Notes: generated by a model from the letters alone, not told the origin. Counted from the first letter of the stretch, positions 26,574 through 39,048 are shown. The stretch: 64,000 nt of DNA from Torreya grandis (GCA_037957365.1 JARHVA010001175.1:3606001-3670000), one strand, 5' to 3'. Numbers and translations are program-made.

Positions 26574-29050
26574 ATGGGTAGTCATCAAGGAGGTTTCTCA
26601 ATTAAGTAATCACCAATATTCAATGGATCCAATTATGATTTTTGGAGTGCAAGGATGAGGAAATATATTATGTACCTAGGGTTTGATGTATGTAAATCTA
26701 TTCTATATGATTATGTTTCTCTTATTACTCATCCATCTAGTGTTATAAAGAAGAAGTTGTTTGAGGACAATTCCAAGGTGATGAATGCTATCACTTATGG
26801 TCTTTTAAAGACTGAATACATGAATCTAATACATTTTACATCTAATAAAGAGATATGGGACAAATTAAGATCATTTTTTAAGGAGATTCGAAGGTCAAGC
26901 TTGCTAAGTGATAGACTCATAAAAGGCAATTTGAAAGTCTCAATATGAAGGAAGAAGATTCTGTGTTATCCTTTCTATAGAGAGTTGATGAGATTGTGAA
27001 CATCATCAGAGGTCCCAGAGAGAATATTGAAGAGGAAACTATAGTACAAAAGGTATTAAGGTATCTATCTATCAGGTTTTGTTCAAAAGTATCTATTATA
27101 TAAGAGAGTCATGATATTACTTAGTTGAAGATGGATCAATTGCATGACACCCTTACTGCATATGAGATGAGAATAAATGATGATATAAAACCAAAGAAGG
27201 AATCTTCATTCAATATAGATATGAAGATTAAGAAGAAGTTATAAGGTAAAAAATCCAAAGAGGATGACATATCTATAATTAATGAGGATGAACTAATTGA
27301 TTTGATTACTAGGAAGTTAAACACAGGCTTAGGGAAGTATAAGAGTAAACTACCCTTCCAATGTTTCAATTATGGAGAGATAAGACATTTTGATCATAAG
27401 TTCCCTCATAATCATGAGAATAAATATAATGAAGAGTATTTTTAATTCCAAGATGATGACAAGAAGACATACAAGAAGAAAGGATTTATAAAGCTTAACA
27501 ATAAGAAGTCCTTAAAATACAAGAATAGTCTCTACACTAAAGAAGATTACAACTCATTAAATGAGAGTGAAGATAGTGACTAAAAATATGATCATGAAAA
27601 TGATGTCCTGCTATAGATGAAGATATGTTTATAGATGAGGAAGGAATTTACTCACATCAGAGGAAGTCTACTTGGAGTGATTCAAATGATGATGAAGATG
27701 AGGTAGATTGTGAGACTATATTGATGAATGATTTAGAAAACTGAAGATTGAGATGATCAATAAGAAGATGAAATATAAGATTAAGGACTATGATGAGAAA
27801 TTGAATGTATTTGAGGCAATATTGAATGAATACACTATGGAGTATGAAGACATGATCAAGCATCTCAGTTGTTAATTGGAAATTATGTCTACAAAATAGA
27901 AAGCTAAAGAAGATGAATGCTCAAGTTATGTTTCTAAAATTAAATCTCTAAAATCTGAGCTATAAAAGACATCTAGTAATTTGAAGACATTTGTGAGATT
28001 TTAAAAGAGCTCATGTGATCTATACAATATTCTAAGTGGTCAAAATCATGGTAGTGATATAACTAGTCTTGGATATGAAGAAGAATAAAATAATGTTACT
28101 CAAAAGAATATGAATACTAATGTGAACCAAGACAATCTTAATTTGAAGACAAATCATTAGAAAAGGACTAAAGGTACTTGTATAATGAAGATAAATTAGA
28201 TCAGATAGCCAAATTATATGAGGTATGAAAGATTAAATAGTTACTTTTATGCATGTAATCAATTGGTCATAGGGATAGATAATGCAAGAGACCTATTATA
28301 AATGAGTTTAGATGGAGCTATGATGGGTGTCATTAGTCAAAAGGTTTGAATAGAATTAAGTGCTTTAATTATCATGACATAGGACATGTAAATTTATATC
28401 CAAATAAGGTAAGGAAAGATACATTTCTTGAAAAAGCTATGGTGTGCTACAATTGTGAATATAAAGGACACATTGCTAGGTTCTATAAGTAAAGGATTAT
28501 AAGTCATAATAGTTTTAATTAGGATCCTAGAGTGTAAAGAAGAAGGCATTTTATCACATGGAATCCAAAGTTGAAAAGTGTGAGTCATGATGAGACTATA
28601 GGTCCAAGTAATTTATTTTATATGGTGGAGAATGCTTCAAAAGTTTAAGATTACCAAGAGGTTTCACTATCTACTCATGTTGATAATGAAGAGATCAAGC
28701 TTAAGGAGAAGACCAAGATACTAGTTGAGGATAGTCCTAAGGTATGTATGGATATAAGTAAACATTATGTTATTTTTTATAATATATCATGTAAATAACA
28801 TCAATTGTCTATGGCTAGTAATGAGGTTCTAAACTTCAAGGTGGATCCATCAGATGAAAAGGTATATAATGAATCTATGTTGTCTCCATATATTATATAT
28901 TCAATCATAGAAGAAAAGGACAATGTTATAGTAAATGAGGAAGTTGTTTATCCTAAGCCAAAGAAGAAGAAAAAATATAAGTATTATATGATGAAAGAGG
29001 AGAAGGAGTATGAGGAGTTGTGGGTAACACCTAGTTTCACACCATGGTAG
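26574..29050 (+). pseudogene. gag: Family B gag, copy 1 (broken, multi-knuckle)
   Basis: The gag starts MGSHQGGFS at 26574. The DUF4219-like start (FNGSNYDFWSARMRKYIM) and UBN2-like region (LFEDNSKVMNAITYGLLK, NKEIWDKL) identify a Copia-type Gag. After a lysine-rich linker comes a knuckle (CFNYGEIRHFDHKFP, about 27361-27405, last Cys lost). A long charged stretch follows. Then come a decayed knuckle (about 28250-28290), a third (CFNYHDIGHV...YP, about 28362-28400) and a fourth (CYNCEYKGHIARFYK, about 28446-28490). The conserved SHDETIGPSN block and a lysine-rich tail (PKPKKKKKYKYYM) end at the TGA/TAG region near 29050. If continuous it would be about 825 residues. Stops and shifts disable it. 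Confidence 0.85.
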
Positions 29051-29980
29051 AGCATTATCATGTAGAGGAGGTCTCTGTCTATGCTTCTTAAGAGACACAT
29101 TTTAATAGATAAGTAAGTTTTTGTGATCAAGATGATAATGTCAATCATATAAGGTATTTAGTTAATGGTGGAAACAAATTCATGGGCCTATTTTATAGGT
29201 GTACATTAACTAGAAGGAGGTTTGTTGACCTTATTTATTTTGAAATTCTAGGGTTTTGGGCTTTGATAGAAAAGTAGTTTTACTTATGTGTTAAGGTCTG
29301 ATTATTATTAATATGTTGAATGGGAAAAATGGGTGGTAAAATAAATATTCAAAGAGAATTGAAGGTTTGTGGTTCTCAAGTTATTCAAGTTTTTATCAAT
29401 ATGGAGGGCTAATTAACAAGTAGGTTTGTAAATTGAGTATGTTGCAGAGGATGATCCTAGTGATGAAAATTGGTGTCCTTAGGTGGGAATATGAGAGTGT
29501 TCCATATATGGAGTTTTAGGTCCTAAATATGTGTCTACTAAAAATTATGGACTCTGCAAGTTCTAGGTAGGGCTACAAGGAGGCTAGACAAGCCTAGTTT
29601 GAAAAAGAGTTATTTTTGCTTAGTTTTTCCAAAAGAGAAAGGTAATTATGTTTCAAGGTGATTTCTAAAGTTTGTTTAGTGCATGTTTCCTATTGGGTGA
29701 GTATCATGAATTTCTATTGGTGGTCCTTATGCTATCTTGAGAGAAAAGGCTAGTAAGCATATGTGTTGATTCTTCATGGTGTGTGGAGATCTGAAGATGA
29801 TCAAAAGGTGTAATTAATAAAATTTATTATGAGGAGTTGATCTTATATGTTTCTTAATATGTTCCATCAAATTACAATATTTTTGTGTGTTCTTTCTTCA
29901 TTAGTTACAGTGCTTGGTTGAAGAAAAGTGTTGGCATGGAGTAAGAAGAAGCTATCAAGACAAGAAGAGGTTGGCTCAAG
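29051..29980 (+). other. Family B interior after gag, no pol
   Basis: This stretch links the gag tail to the polypurine tract and is conserved with 34665-35400 of unit 2. No motif of a protease, integrase or polymerase is visible in any frame. Confidence 0.55.
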
Positions 29981-29993
29981 GTAAGGGGGAGTC
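29981..29993 (+). promoter_or_regulatory. Polypurine tract of family B unit 1
   Basis: The tract gtaagggggagtc stands directly before TGTATCA, the start of the second B LTR. The minus-strand element has aaagggggagat at the same place. Confidence 0.7.
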
Positions 29994-32154
29994 TGTATCA
30001 TATTTCTAAGATGGTTATTTCATATTTATTGAATTTTAAATTATTTAGGATTAGATTGTTTGAACATTCTTAGTATGGGAACATATAGGGTTCAAGCAAA
30101 ATTGACTAAGCATGTTGATGAGGTTAGAATTCACACACATGGAGGTGTCAAGACAAAATGATCATATGAGTTTGTTAATTTTTATTCATAGTTTATTTGT
30201 GATAATTTTTAGATCATGTAAAAAAGTGAATAAAAATGTATGCCTATGTAAATTTGGGCTTCTAGGCATTTTGATAGTATTTTCATACATAGCCAAATTC
30301 ACATGAGGAAAGAAAGAGTCGAGTAAACATTTTGATGGTAGAATATATCACACATGTGGAAATTTTAGGAGAAGGTGATCATATGGGTTTGTTTATTTTT
30401 TATCCTATTTTATTTTCACTAAATTTTAGATCATATACTAAAGTGCAGTAAAAATTGTGTATGTTTAAAGTTGGCCTCCCAAGTAGATTTTTGACATAGT
30501 TGACTATGTGATAGAAGTTTTTTAGAAGGAATTTTAATTTTGATATATCTCTCACATATGAAGGCTTCAATATCAATGTGTCACATGGTTGGATTATCCT
30601 ATGTGAGGATATAATTTGATCCAAATTTGAGATCATAGAAGTAAGCACAAAAGAATTTATTAAGGTGAAAAGTTGGCCTTCCAAGCATATTGAAAAGGCC
30701 CCCATACTTAGTCATTTTTGCACAAGTTAAAGTTTGAGAAAAATTGATGATACACATTACTTAAATAATTTAATAAGTAGTGATATTAGTATATGTACAT
30801 GATTTTTAATGACTGAGCAAATGTAAATGATAAGGATCCAATGACGAGTGGGTGTTTGCACAGATTAATGATGAGTGGGTGTTCATATAGATTGATTGAA
30901 TGGTGAGCATTCATTTAGAAAGACCTGATTAATCTATAGAGATAAATGGATCATGTTAATTCAAATTTTCCATATTACACGAGATGAGTTAAAATATTAG
31001 ATGTTTAAATTTTAGCTTTAGTATGAATAATCTATCTTGAGTATGAACAATGCTTAAGAAGTTGACTGGATGTTTGGTAATGGTGTTCCTATGTATAATG
31101 TCTATGTTTCATTTGTTTAAGCATATGAAAAGGTGAGGTAAGATGATTTTAATCATTTGAGGATGATGAAGGGTACATAAATATTGTACCCATGTATTTT
31201 TAAGTGGTCTTATGTTATTTTTTTGCTCGATAATGTGCTAAATGGGTGAATAGGTGTCTTTGAGACCTATAAGATCTATAAGGGCCCTTTTAAAAGGTGT
31301 AGCTACTTAAGGGTGACCCATATATGATATTTAAAATCTATGAAGATTTTATTGAGACATATATTCATGTGAGGGATGCCTTAAGGGCTAAGTCATGTCT
31401 AATGGCTGACCAAGGTGTTGATTACCAAGATTGTTATATAAATAGTGAAATCAAGGTTGGTGATTTCTAGACTTTATAATGAGAGACTTGGGAAAAATTG
31501 GAGAGAGGATTTTGTGTGTGTTTTTGGGAGAGTATGGTTAGATTACCCTAAATATGATATGAAGAGAAAAATATATTGAGGACTATTTGTATATCCTATA
31601 GGTCATAATTATGTTGGAAGAATAGTGATCTTGTAGACTGAGTGTGAGTGAAGGTGAAGAGTGATAATCAATGGTCCATTATCAGGTGTTGAATACATCA
31701 ATGTAAAGATGTATGTGTTCATAATTTTTTTGGTGGTATCTCAGCATCCAAGGTGGTTATATCTTCCTTGTAAGGTGAAACATGTTAAAAGTTTCATTAT
31801 TTTTGTAGCTCAGCTAGATAGGTGTGGTATCACCTTGTGGGATTGTAGTATCACTAAATATGGATTGTAGTTCCTTGATCATTTGTAGATGGTCTAAATT
31901 GGATTTTGTTTTCATAGGATAGTAGTCCAATTATAGGTTCTAGTGGGTTTTATTCCCAAAGGTATTTTCCCATGTATGACATGTGTTATGTGCTTAATCT
32001 TGCATTGTCTTTCTTACTCACTACCATGAATGACTTGTGTGCCTCATGAATGCATGTATTGACTGATTAAGAGTTTAAAAGGATTGGAACTAAAGTTGAA
32101 ATATCTAGGCTAATTTATTCACCCCACCCCCTCTTAGTGTTTGTACCACTAATA
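29994..32154 (+). mobile_element. Family B LTR, copy 2 (internally deleted)
   Basis: It ends cactaata like copy 1 and is alignable with it from gggttcaagc (30090; 24053 in copy 1). It is about 650 bp shorter. One loss of about 260 bp lies near its 5' end. A second of about 400 bp lies after gatgagttaaaat (compare 24905-25385 with 30978-31035). It serves as the 3' LTR of unit 1 and the 5' LTR of unit 2. Confidence 0.8.
31435..31445 (+). promoter_or_regulatory. TATA box of family B LTR copy 2
   Basis: The box tatataaatag is followed by tgaaatcaagg. The two LTRs of the minus-strand B element have a TATA box in the same context (58551-58560 and 50618-50627), so the site is conserved in the family. 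Confidence 0.6.
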
Positions 32155-32217
32155 ATTAGTATTATAGTGGATCCTTTGGTAAACGCTTGGCAACTTGAAG
32201 GTGATCTAAGGTACAAT

Positions 32218-34664
32218 ATGGATAGTCATCAGGAGGTTTTTCTACTAAGAAAAAACTAATGTTTAATGGGTCTAGTTATGATTTTTAGAGTACAAAGATG
32301 AGGACATATATTATGTCCCTAAGGTTTGATGTATGATAATATGTTTTGGATGGTTACATTACTCCTATTACTCCTCCATCTAGTGATACAGACAAGAATT
32401 TGTTTGAAAACAATTCCAAGGTGATGAAATTTATCACTTTTAGAGACTGAATACACCAAGGTAATATATCGTACATCTACTAAAGAGATATGGGACACAA
32501 TGAAGATAATTTTTGAAGGAGATTAAAAGGTTAATCTTGATATGTTTCAAACTCACAAAAGGTAATTTGAAAGTCGCAAGATGAAGCAAGAAGATTTTGT
32601 GGCATCCTTTTTGTAGAGAGTTGATGAGACTATGAAGAACATCAAAATTCTTGGAGATAATATTGAAGAGGAAAATATAGTCTAAGAGGTATTAATATCT
32701 CTATCTATCAAGTTTGCTCAAAAATTATCTACTATAAAAGAGACTTATTATCTTACTTAGTAGAAGATGGATCAATTACATGGCAGCTTTACTATATATG
32801 AGATGAGAATAAATGATGATATACCACCAAAGAAGGAAACTACATTCAAGATAGAGATAAAGCCTAAGAATAAGTTCCAAGGTAATAAATCCAAAGAGGA
32901 TGACATAAATAACATTGATGAGGATGAAATAATTGCTTTGATTACTAGAAAATTAAACATAGGCTTAGGGAAGTATACAGGTAAAATACCCTTCATATGT
33001 TTTAATTATGGAGAGATAAGACATTTTGATCATAAGTGCCCTTATAATCATGAGAATAACTATGATGAAAATCATGGTGAATGGAAAAATTATGATAAGA
33101 AGACATATAAGAAGAAAAAATTCAAAATTTTTAACAAGAAGTCCTTCAAAAATAAGATTCTCTACACCAAAAAAGATTATATCTCATCAGATGAGAGTAA
33201 AGATAGTGACTCAGAATATGATCATGAATATGATGGTCCTAATAAAGATGAAGCTTTGTTCATGGTTGAGGAAGGAAGTTTCTCACATAAAATGAAGTCT
33301 ACTTAGAATGATTAAGATAATGATGAAGATGAGGTGGAATGTGAGATTATATTGATAAATGCTCTATAATAACTTAAAATTAATAAGAAGATTAAATATA
33401 AGATCAAGGACTCTGAGGAGCAATTCAGTGTATTTGAGGGAAGATTGAATGAAGACACCAAGGAGCATAAATATATGATCAAGAATATCAGTTGTCAATT
33501 GGAAATTATATATATAAATGTAAAAGCTAAAGAAGATGAATGTTTAAGGTATGTTTTTAAAAATAAATCTTTGAAATCTAAGATAGAAAAGACAATTAGT
33601 AAGGTGAAGACATTTTCAATATTTTAAAAGAGTTCATGTGATCTAGATAACATTCTAAGTGGTCAAAATCATGCTAGTGATATAAATAGTCTTGGATATG
33701 AAGAAGAACAAAAGAATGTTACTCAAGATAAGATTAATACTAATGTGAACCAAGACAATCTTAATTTGAAGACAAATCATTAGATAAGGACTGAAGGTGT
33801 TGAGAAAATGAATATAAATTTGATCAAATAGCTAAATTCCATGAGGTATGAAAGATTCAATGGTACTTGTTACACATTTAATCAATTTTCTCATAGGGAT
33901 AGAGAATGCAAGAGACCTATTATAAATAATTTTGCATGGAGCTATGATGGGGCTCATCCGTCAAAAGGTATGAATATATTTAAGTTTTTTAACTTTCATG
34001 ACATAGGACATGTTGTATATTTATATCCGAGTAATTTAAGGCAAGATACATTTATTAAAAAATATATGGTATGATATGATTGTGAACAGAGAGGTTTTGC
34101 AAGCAAAAGATTATAAGTCAGAATAGTTTTAATCAAGCTCCTAGAGTGAAAAGAAGAAAGAGTGTTATCACATGGAAGCCAAAGGTGAAAAATGTGAGTA
34201 ATGATGATACTTTATGTCCAAGTAATTTTTTTTCTATGGTGGATAATTCTTTAGAAGTTGAAGAGTACCAGAATGTCTCATTATTTGCTGAGAGTGAAGA
34301 GATCAATCTTAAGGAGAAGACCAAGATACTAGTTGAGGCTAGTCATGAGGTATATATGGATCCAAGTGAACATTATATATATTTTTAGAATATATCATGT
34401 AAATAACATCAATTTTTTTTTCCAATTAATGAGGTTCAAAAATACAAGGTGGATCCTTCAAATGAAAAGCTATGTAATGAAGTTGTGTCATCTCCATGTA
34501 TTATCAATCCAATCATAGAAGAAAAGGAGAATGTTATAGTAGATGAAGAAGTTTTTTATCCTAAGCCAAAGAATAAGAATAATAATAACTATAAGTATCA
34601 TATGTCCAAGGAGGAGAATTAATATTAAGAGTTGTGAGCAACTCCTAGTTTCACACCATGGTAG
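32218..34664 (+). pseudogene. gag: Family B gag, copy 2 (broken, multi-knuckle)
   Basis: This is the sister of the gag at 26574. The longest open stretch (32767-33306, 179 residues) carries the linker and an intact-looking first knuckle, CFNYGEIRHFDHKCP (about 32995-33040), except that the second Cys is Tyr. Then follow an Asp/Lys-rich part, a coiled-coil-like part (about 33420-33630), a second knuckle (CYTFNQFSHRDREC, about 33868-33912) and a third (FFNFHDIGHVVYLYP, about 33985-34030). The tail has VKRRKSVITWKPKVKNVS and, near 34560, a lysine/asparagine-rich end. The stop at 34662-34664 matches copy 1. The capsid part (32260-32660) is badly frame-broken. Confidence 0.84.
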
Positions 34665-35424
34665 AGCATTATGGTGTAGATGAGGTCTTTGTCTATGCTT
34701 CTTAGGAGACTCCTTTCAGTATATAAGAAATTTTGTGTGTTCAAGATGATAATTAAAATTAGAGATGGTATTTTTTTAAGGGGGAACAAAAAGATCAAGA
34801 TCCTATTTGTGTGCATTGACCAAAAGGAGGTTTGTTGACCCTATTTGTTTTGAGATTTGATAAAAAAGTAGTTTGCATTATGAGTTAAATTCTGAATCTT
34901 CTTAATATGTTTAATGGGATAAATGGGTGGTCAAATAAAGATTCACATAGATTTTAAGGTTTATGGTTCTCAAGTTATTCAAGTTTTTGTCAATATGGAA
35001 CACTAATTAGATAGTAGGTTTTTGAAGGAAGTATGTTATAGAGGATGAGCTGGTGATGTAAATTGGTATGATTAAGGGGGTATATGAGAGTGATCCAGAT
35101 ATGGATTTTCAAGGTTTGAAGATTTGTTTATTAAAAATTGTGGGTTCTACATGTTCCAAGCAGGGCTATAAGGAGGCTAGACATACCTAGTTTGACGAAG
35201 AGTGATTTTTGTCAATTTCTCCAAAAGAGAAAGATATGTGTGTTTAAAGATGAGTTTTTAATATGGTTTAGTGCATGTTCCCTAGTTTTTTAGTGGCATG
35301 AAGTTCTATTGGTGGTCCTTATGTTAGCTTGAGACATAAGGCTAGTAAACATATGTGTTGATTCTTCATAGTGTGTGGAGATTTGAAGATGCGTAGAAAG
35401 TGCAATTTCTCAGAGTTCTTAGGG
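34665..35424 (+). other. Family B unit 2 interior after gag, 3' deleted
   Basis: The stretch parallels 29051-29800 and stops near 35400, where unit 1 continues about 130-190 bp to its polypurine tract. The missing end and almost all of the third LTR appear to have been lost in one deletion. Confidence 0.55.
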
Positions 35425-35455
35425 GGATTCCCTTTTAGTGTTTGTACCTATAATA
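35425..35455 (+). mobile_element. Family B LTR copy 3, last ~31 bp only
   Basis: The sequence cttttagtgtttgtacctat is the family LTR end (compare ctcttagtgtttgtaccact at 32131-32150). Only this tip of the third LTR survives, which places the right border of the insertion. Confidence 0.7.
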
Positions 35456-35460
35456 TTTGG

Positions 35461-35841
35461 AGTCTATTTGTCATTAGATAAAGCATCTAATGTATATAGT
35501 ATTGTTTTTTAATACATAAATGTCTTATCCATGCTTTAAATATGCATGTAAATTAGTGAAATTGATTGAATTAGTAAAGGTAAAATGGGTTGACTAGTTC
35601 AAATTTGACTGTGTATACTGAAGACAAAAAGATTAGTTTAAAAGACCAATATTTGGAATTAAAACTTGTAGTATTTATACTTGAGAGTGATATATAAGTG
35701 TTAAATAATATCTTTAAGATGTCAAAGATAATAGGAATTATTCTTTCAAAGATTAAAGCTCAAGTCCTCATAACTGTGTTTGGAGACCAGTTGACATTCT
35801 GAGTGGACTACTTGTAGAGAAGGGTTTAATTATTTCTACCT
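35461..35841 (+). mobile_element. Family A LTR, copy 3, right part (truncated)
   Basis: It resumes the LTR broken at 23699: the cattagataaagcatctaat stretch matches copies 1 and 2 at 11090 and 17573. It follows them through agagaagggttt to ttctacc at about 35841, exactly the position where copies 1 and 2 enter their site B microsatellites. There it meets the truncated family C LTR. Confidence 0.8.
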
Positions 35842-36146
35842 AGTTGACCCTATAAAGATAACTAAAAAAATGGGGTTTATCTAAGGAAAAGGAAGATAAA
35901 GTGTGTAAAAAGTCTATAATGGGTTCAACTGAGAAGATCAAGATTAGGGTAAATGGTTTTAGGAGACAAGTGTGTAGATAATATGTGGAAAAGGGGATAA
36001 AAATCTTATGAAGCACCAATGGTCTACCCACCCATTTCCCGATGCACCCCTTGAGGAGTGAACTCAAAGAGATTGAGACTAAATGGGTTTTTTCAAGATA
36101 AAAAGTTTCAATAATTGATAAAAGTTTAAAATATTATGTGTATACA
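35842..36146 (-). mobile_element. Family C 3' LTR, first ~305 bp
   Basis: On the plus strand, gggttcaactgagaag and ggtaaatggttttaggagac recur at 41649 and 41680. The match ends at tattatgtgtataca, the LTR terminus. The inner end stops beside family A sequence at 35841. Confidence 0.82.
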
Positions 36147-36148
36147 TA

Positions 36149-36158
36149 TGCCCCACTC
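36149..36158 (-). promoter_or_regulatory. Polypurine-like tract of family C
   Basis: On the minus strand gagtggggca is followed by ta and then the LTR start TGTATAC. Position and composition fit a plus-strand primer. Confidence 0.5.
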
Positions 36159-37372
36159 AAATCTCATCATGTGTCATTTGAATGCAACACAGGATTGTGC
36201 TTCAAGAAATAGAACATGATAACACATAATGTTGATGCTAAGTAAAATGTAGTAAGCAAAAACTAAGATAAATGAAAGGATAGAATTGAAAAACATATAA
36301 TTTTACTTACCTTAGTGTTGTAGATAGATAAATAGACTACAAGAAAGGTAAAGGCATATAATGTGAAGAACACTAGGTGAACCTATAGAAGTTATTACAA
36401 AAAAAGGTAAAAATCAATTTTTTTGGAATATAGGCATATGATAGTGGAAAAAATTCTCTATGTCATGACGAATCTAGAAAAATTTATGGTTCAAATAATG
36501 GATTAGTAAAAACAAAGATAGACAAAAAATAAGGAATCTGTCGTAAAATAATTGAAAGATTTTGAATTGTGAAAAAGCAATTTTAAAGAGGGTGAAATGA
36601 AAGTCAGGTGTTATTTTTGAATTTGAGAAGGAGAGAAAAAGAGCTCTAAGAGACCAAATGAGCTAGGATGGTGAGGATATGATAGGATAGGTGAGAGGGA
36701 CCTTGAGAGGTAGCAACGGGTGCACTACATGTAGGCAACTGAGAATCTTAAGACATTTTTTGAATATTTAAGTGTATTTCTAGAAATTTGTAATTTTAAG
36801 AATTTTTAGACATCTAAATGAAACCAAATTAGATTCTATAGGTAGGAAAAACCTATTAGATAAATAGGTTTGAAGGGTTTAGAAAAATAACTACTATAAG
36901 GCACTTTTTTTCCAAAATGTAAGGGGTCAGCAGTGCAAAATAACTAGGTTGACCTAGTCAACACACTTGGCTAAAAATAAGCAAAATTGACACTACTAAC
37001 CTAGTACATATCTGCCAACCCTATACATTTTACAGGCTACCAACCTAGTATAGATTTTCTAGCTAATATAAAAAGTCTAGAATGATAATGTAGTACTAAG
37101 GGGGGAATAAGAGGGTTGACTTATATTTTTAAGTCAACCAAGTCAAAAATTGGGAAATTTTGGTCAAACTAGGTTGACCAAAGAACCAAAATAGTATGGA
37201 AAGGTATGCAAATGGTTAAAAGAGGGATAAAATGGCCCAAAATGACCAAATAAGGGCTAAAAAGGGTGATTAGTCTAAAAATAAGTTTAAATGAATAAAT
37301 TAAATCAATTTAAGCTTATTTTTTATTGAAGTTATAGAAAGAATGTATTTTGACTATACAGGACATGGAAGA

Positions 37373-37774
37373 TCTAATAAATATTTTGTTATTTCCTGAT
37401 TTTAGGGATGACCCAAATTTTATTGATTGGTATATATGTCATGGATACCATATCTATTAGAGCATCTGATGATAGGAGATAGGGTGATACTGATCTTTGT
37501 AGGCCTAAGTGGCATAACAAAGATGTGTAGGATCCCCCAGAGCTTAGATTTGTTAGTCATGTTCCTAAGATGCTATGAATGGTTGACTAATACCTTTAGG
37601 TTGAAGGTGGAGGGGGATATGATTGAGGTGGATATAACCCTAGAGGATTTACATGCCATCTTAGGATTATTGATATCAAGGACACCTTTTATGACTAGGA
37701 TATTAGATAGTGATGAGGAGAGGAGGGCCTTAGCTGTATGGGATACATGCTCAGATATGATATACTTAGGATGA
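37373..37774 (+). CDS. Antisense ORF with plant-mobile-domain-like protein
   Basis: The clean open frame is 37427-37774 (115 residues). The preceding ATG at 37364-37390 (MEDLINILLFPDF) suggests a frame-broken N-terminus. The core, GLSGITKMCRIPQSLDL, then CYEWLTNTFRLKVEGDM and VDITLEDLHAILGLLI, matches the pattern of the plant mobile domain (aminotransferase-like, PF10536): a leading RIP...L block, a W...TF.L..GEM block and T.T/I-LED...LGLP. It lies between gag and the 3' LTR of element C, on the opposite strand. Extra antisense ORFs, some of this type, are known from Tat-lineage Gypsy elements. It could instead be a captured host fragment. The domain call rests on my pattern recognition only. 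Confidence 0.6.
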
Positions 37775-37814
37775 ATAGTGAGTATGTTTGACATGTATAT
37801 AACACAAATTATAG

Positions 37815-39048
37815 ATATCTAAAAGGATATGATAGGACTTGTGATATCCATATTTTCATGTTGTTTACAATTTATGAAGTGAGCTAAATTGTTTTCAAGA
37901 AAATCGCTAGTTCAAAATTATTGAACTAAAGCATTCACTAAATCCTCCAAACTATCAATGGAATGAATTCTAAGTTGATTTTACCAATCTAAAGCATCAC
38001 CCATGAGGGTTTTGGATAAGAGTTTGGTAGTATCAAAAGTGTTCAATTTGACCCAATTCCTATAAATATTTTCAATTTTTTTTAAGATGAAGGGTAGGAT
38101 AGTTGATATAGTATAATAAATTGTAGGAGTAATACCTCCTATGTCAATATTAGTAATTTGAGTGGTAAGAGGCTCATTTTGAAGATGATTAATGGTTTTT
38201 TTGACCAAAATAGGTTGAGTAATGAGATTATATTTGGAATATCAAAGAGGATGAGGGGGAAAATTTTGGTTATGAGTGCCCCAAGTCATTAGCTGAGGAT
38301 GAGTTTGAAGATGGAGAAGGTGATTTTACATTCTCATCATTTGATTTGTGTTATGAGCTTGAAATTTATTCATTTTATTTAGTGTTTGTAATAAAATTTG
38401 GTGGGTTTTATTGACATTTTATAATTATTTGAAGCATTATAGTTGGTATTAGTGGCTTGGTTACCACTATTGGAGTTGATAGAAGCGTGAGAGGAACTAT
38501 GAGAATGTGAGGCACTAGTGGCAAAATTTGCTTGTGAAGAAAAAGATGGATTAATTAATGGATGAGAAGAGGAAGTAATAGAAGTATGATTACCTTGTAT
38601 AAAAAAATATTCACTAGTGGAAATATTATGGATAGTGGATCTTATAAGAGGCCCACTTGATGTAGAACCTACCATGTTAGTGGACATACTAGGCATGGAG
38701 GTAGAAGAAGTTAGAGAAGAATCAAATAATGTGGTACCTCTAAATCCATTTGAGAATGTGGGAGTAGGTGAATTAGGATCTTCAACTTGGCCACTAATCA
38801 TGAGATGGTACATGATACAGGGATATTTTCCTTGATGTTGAGGAAATTTTGAGATATAGAAGATCAATTTATGGGTATAATCTAATTCAGGTTGGTCTTC
38901 AATGGAGAAGAAAGGATTATGCTATGAGTAGGTATTAGGAGAGGTCCCATAGTTCATAATGTGAGTAGTTATTTGAACATTGCTCTCATACAGGATAGGA
39001 GCCCTACTTTGTGTATGGGAAACCCTGAGGGTTGGTAAAACTCACCAT
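37815..39048 (-). pseudogene. gag: Family C Gypsy-type gag (broken)
   Basis: A possible ATG lies at 39046-39048. After a decayed N-terminus, the frame at 38379-38867 has a Ser/Asn/His-rich low-complexity part (SSHASINSNSGNQATNTNYN). A Pro/Gln-rich linker (about 38210-38380) leads to a capsid segment at 37981-38208 (NIYRNWVKLNTFDTTKLLSK, MGDALDW) and then IHSIDSLEDLVNALVQ near 37910-37950. This order fits a retrotransposon gag domain (PF03732-like). No zinc knuckle or protease was seen before the antisense ORF. Stops and frame changes disable it. Confidence 0.6.

Larger units (their letters stand above)
23700..35455 (+). mobile_element. Family B tandem gag-only array inserted in A LTR copy 3
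   Basis: The insertion has the order LTR, gag interior, LTR, gag interior, LTR remnant. It starts TGTTGGG and ends cctataata, where a full family end reads cctataaca. It is flanked by gttgg (23695-23699) and tttgg (35456-35460), a 5-bp target duplication with one mismatch. The A LTR sequence continues across the gap as seen in copies 1 and 2. No polymerase or integrase lies in either interior. Confidence 0.85.

Noticed and set aside
37573..37794. Minus-strand frame of 73 codons opposite the plant-mobile-domain-like ORF
   Set aside because: The forward frame has domain-like patterning; this one does not and overlaps it entirely.
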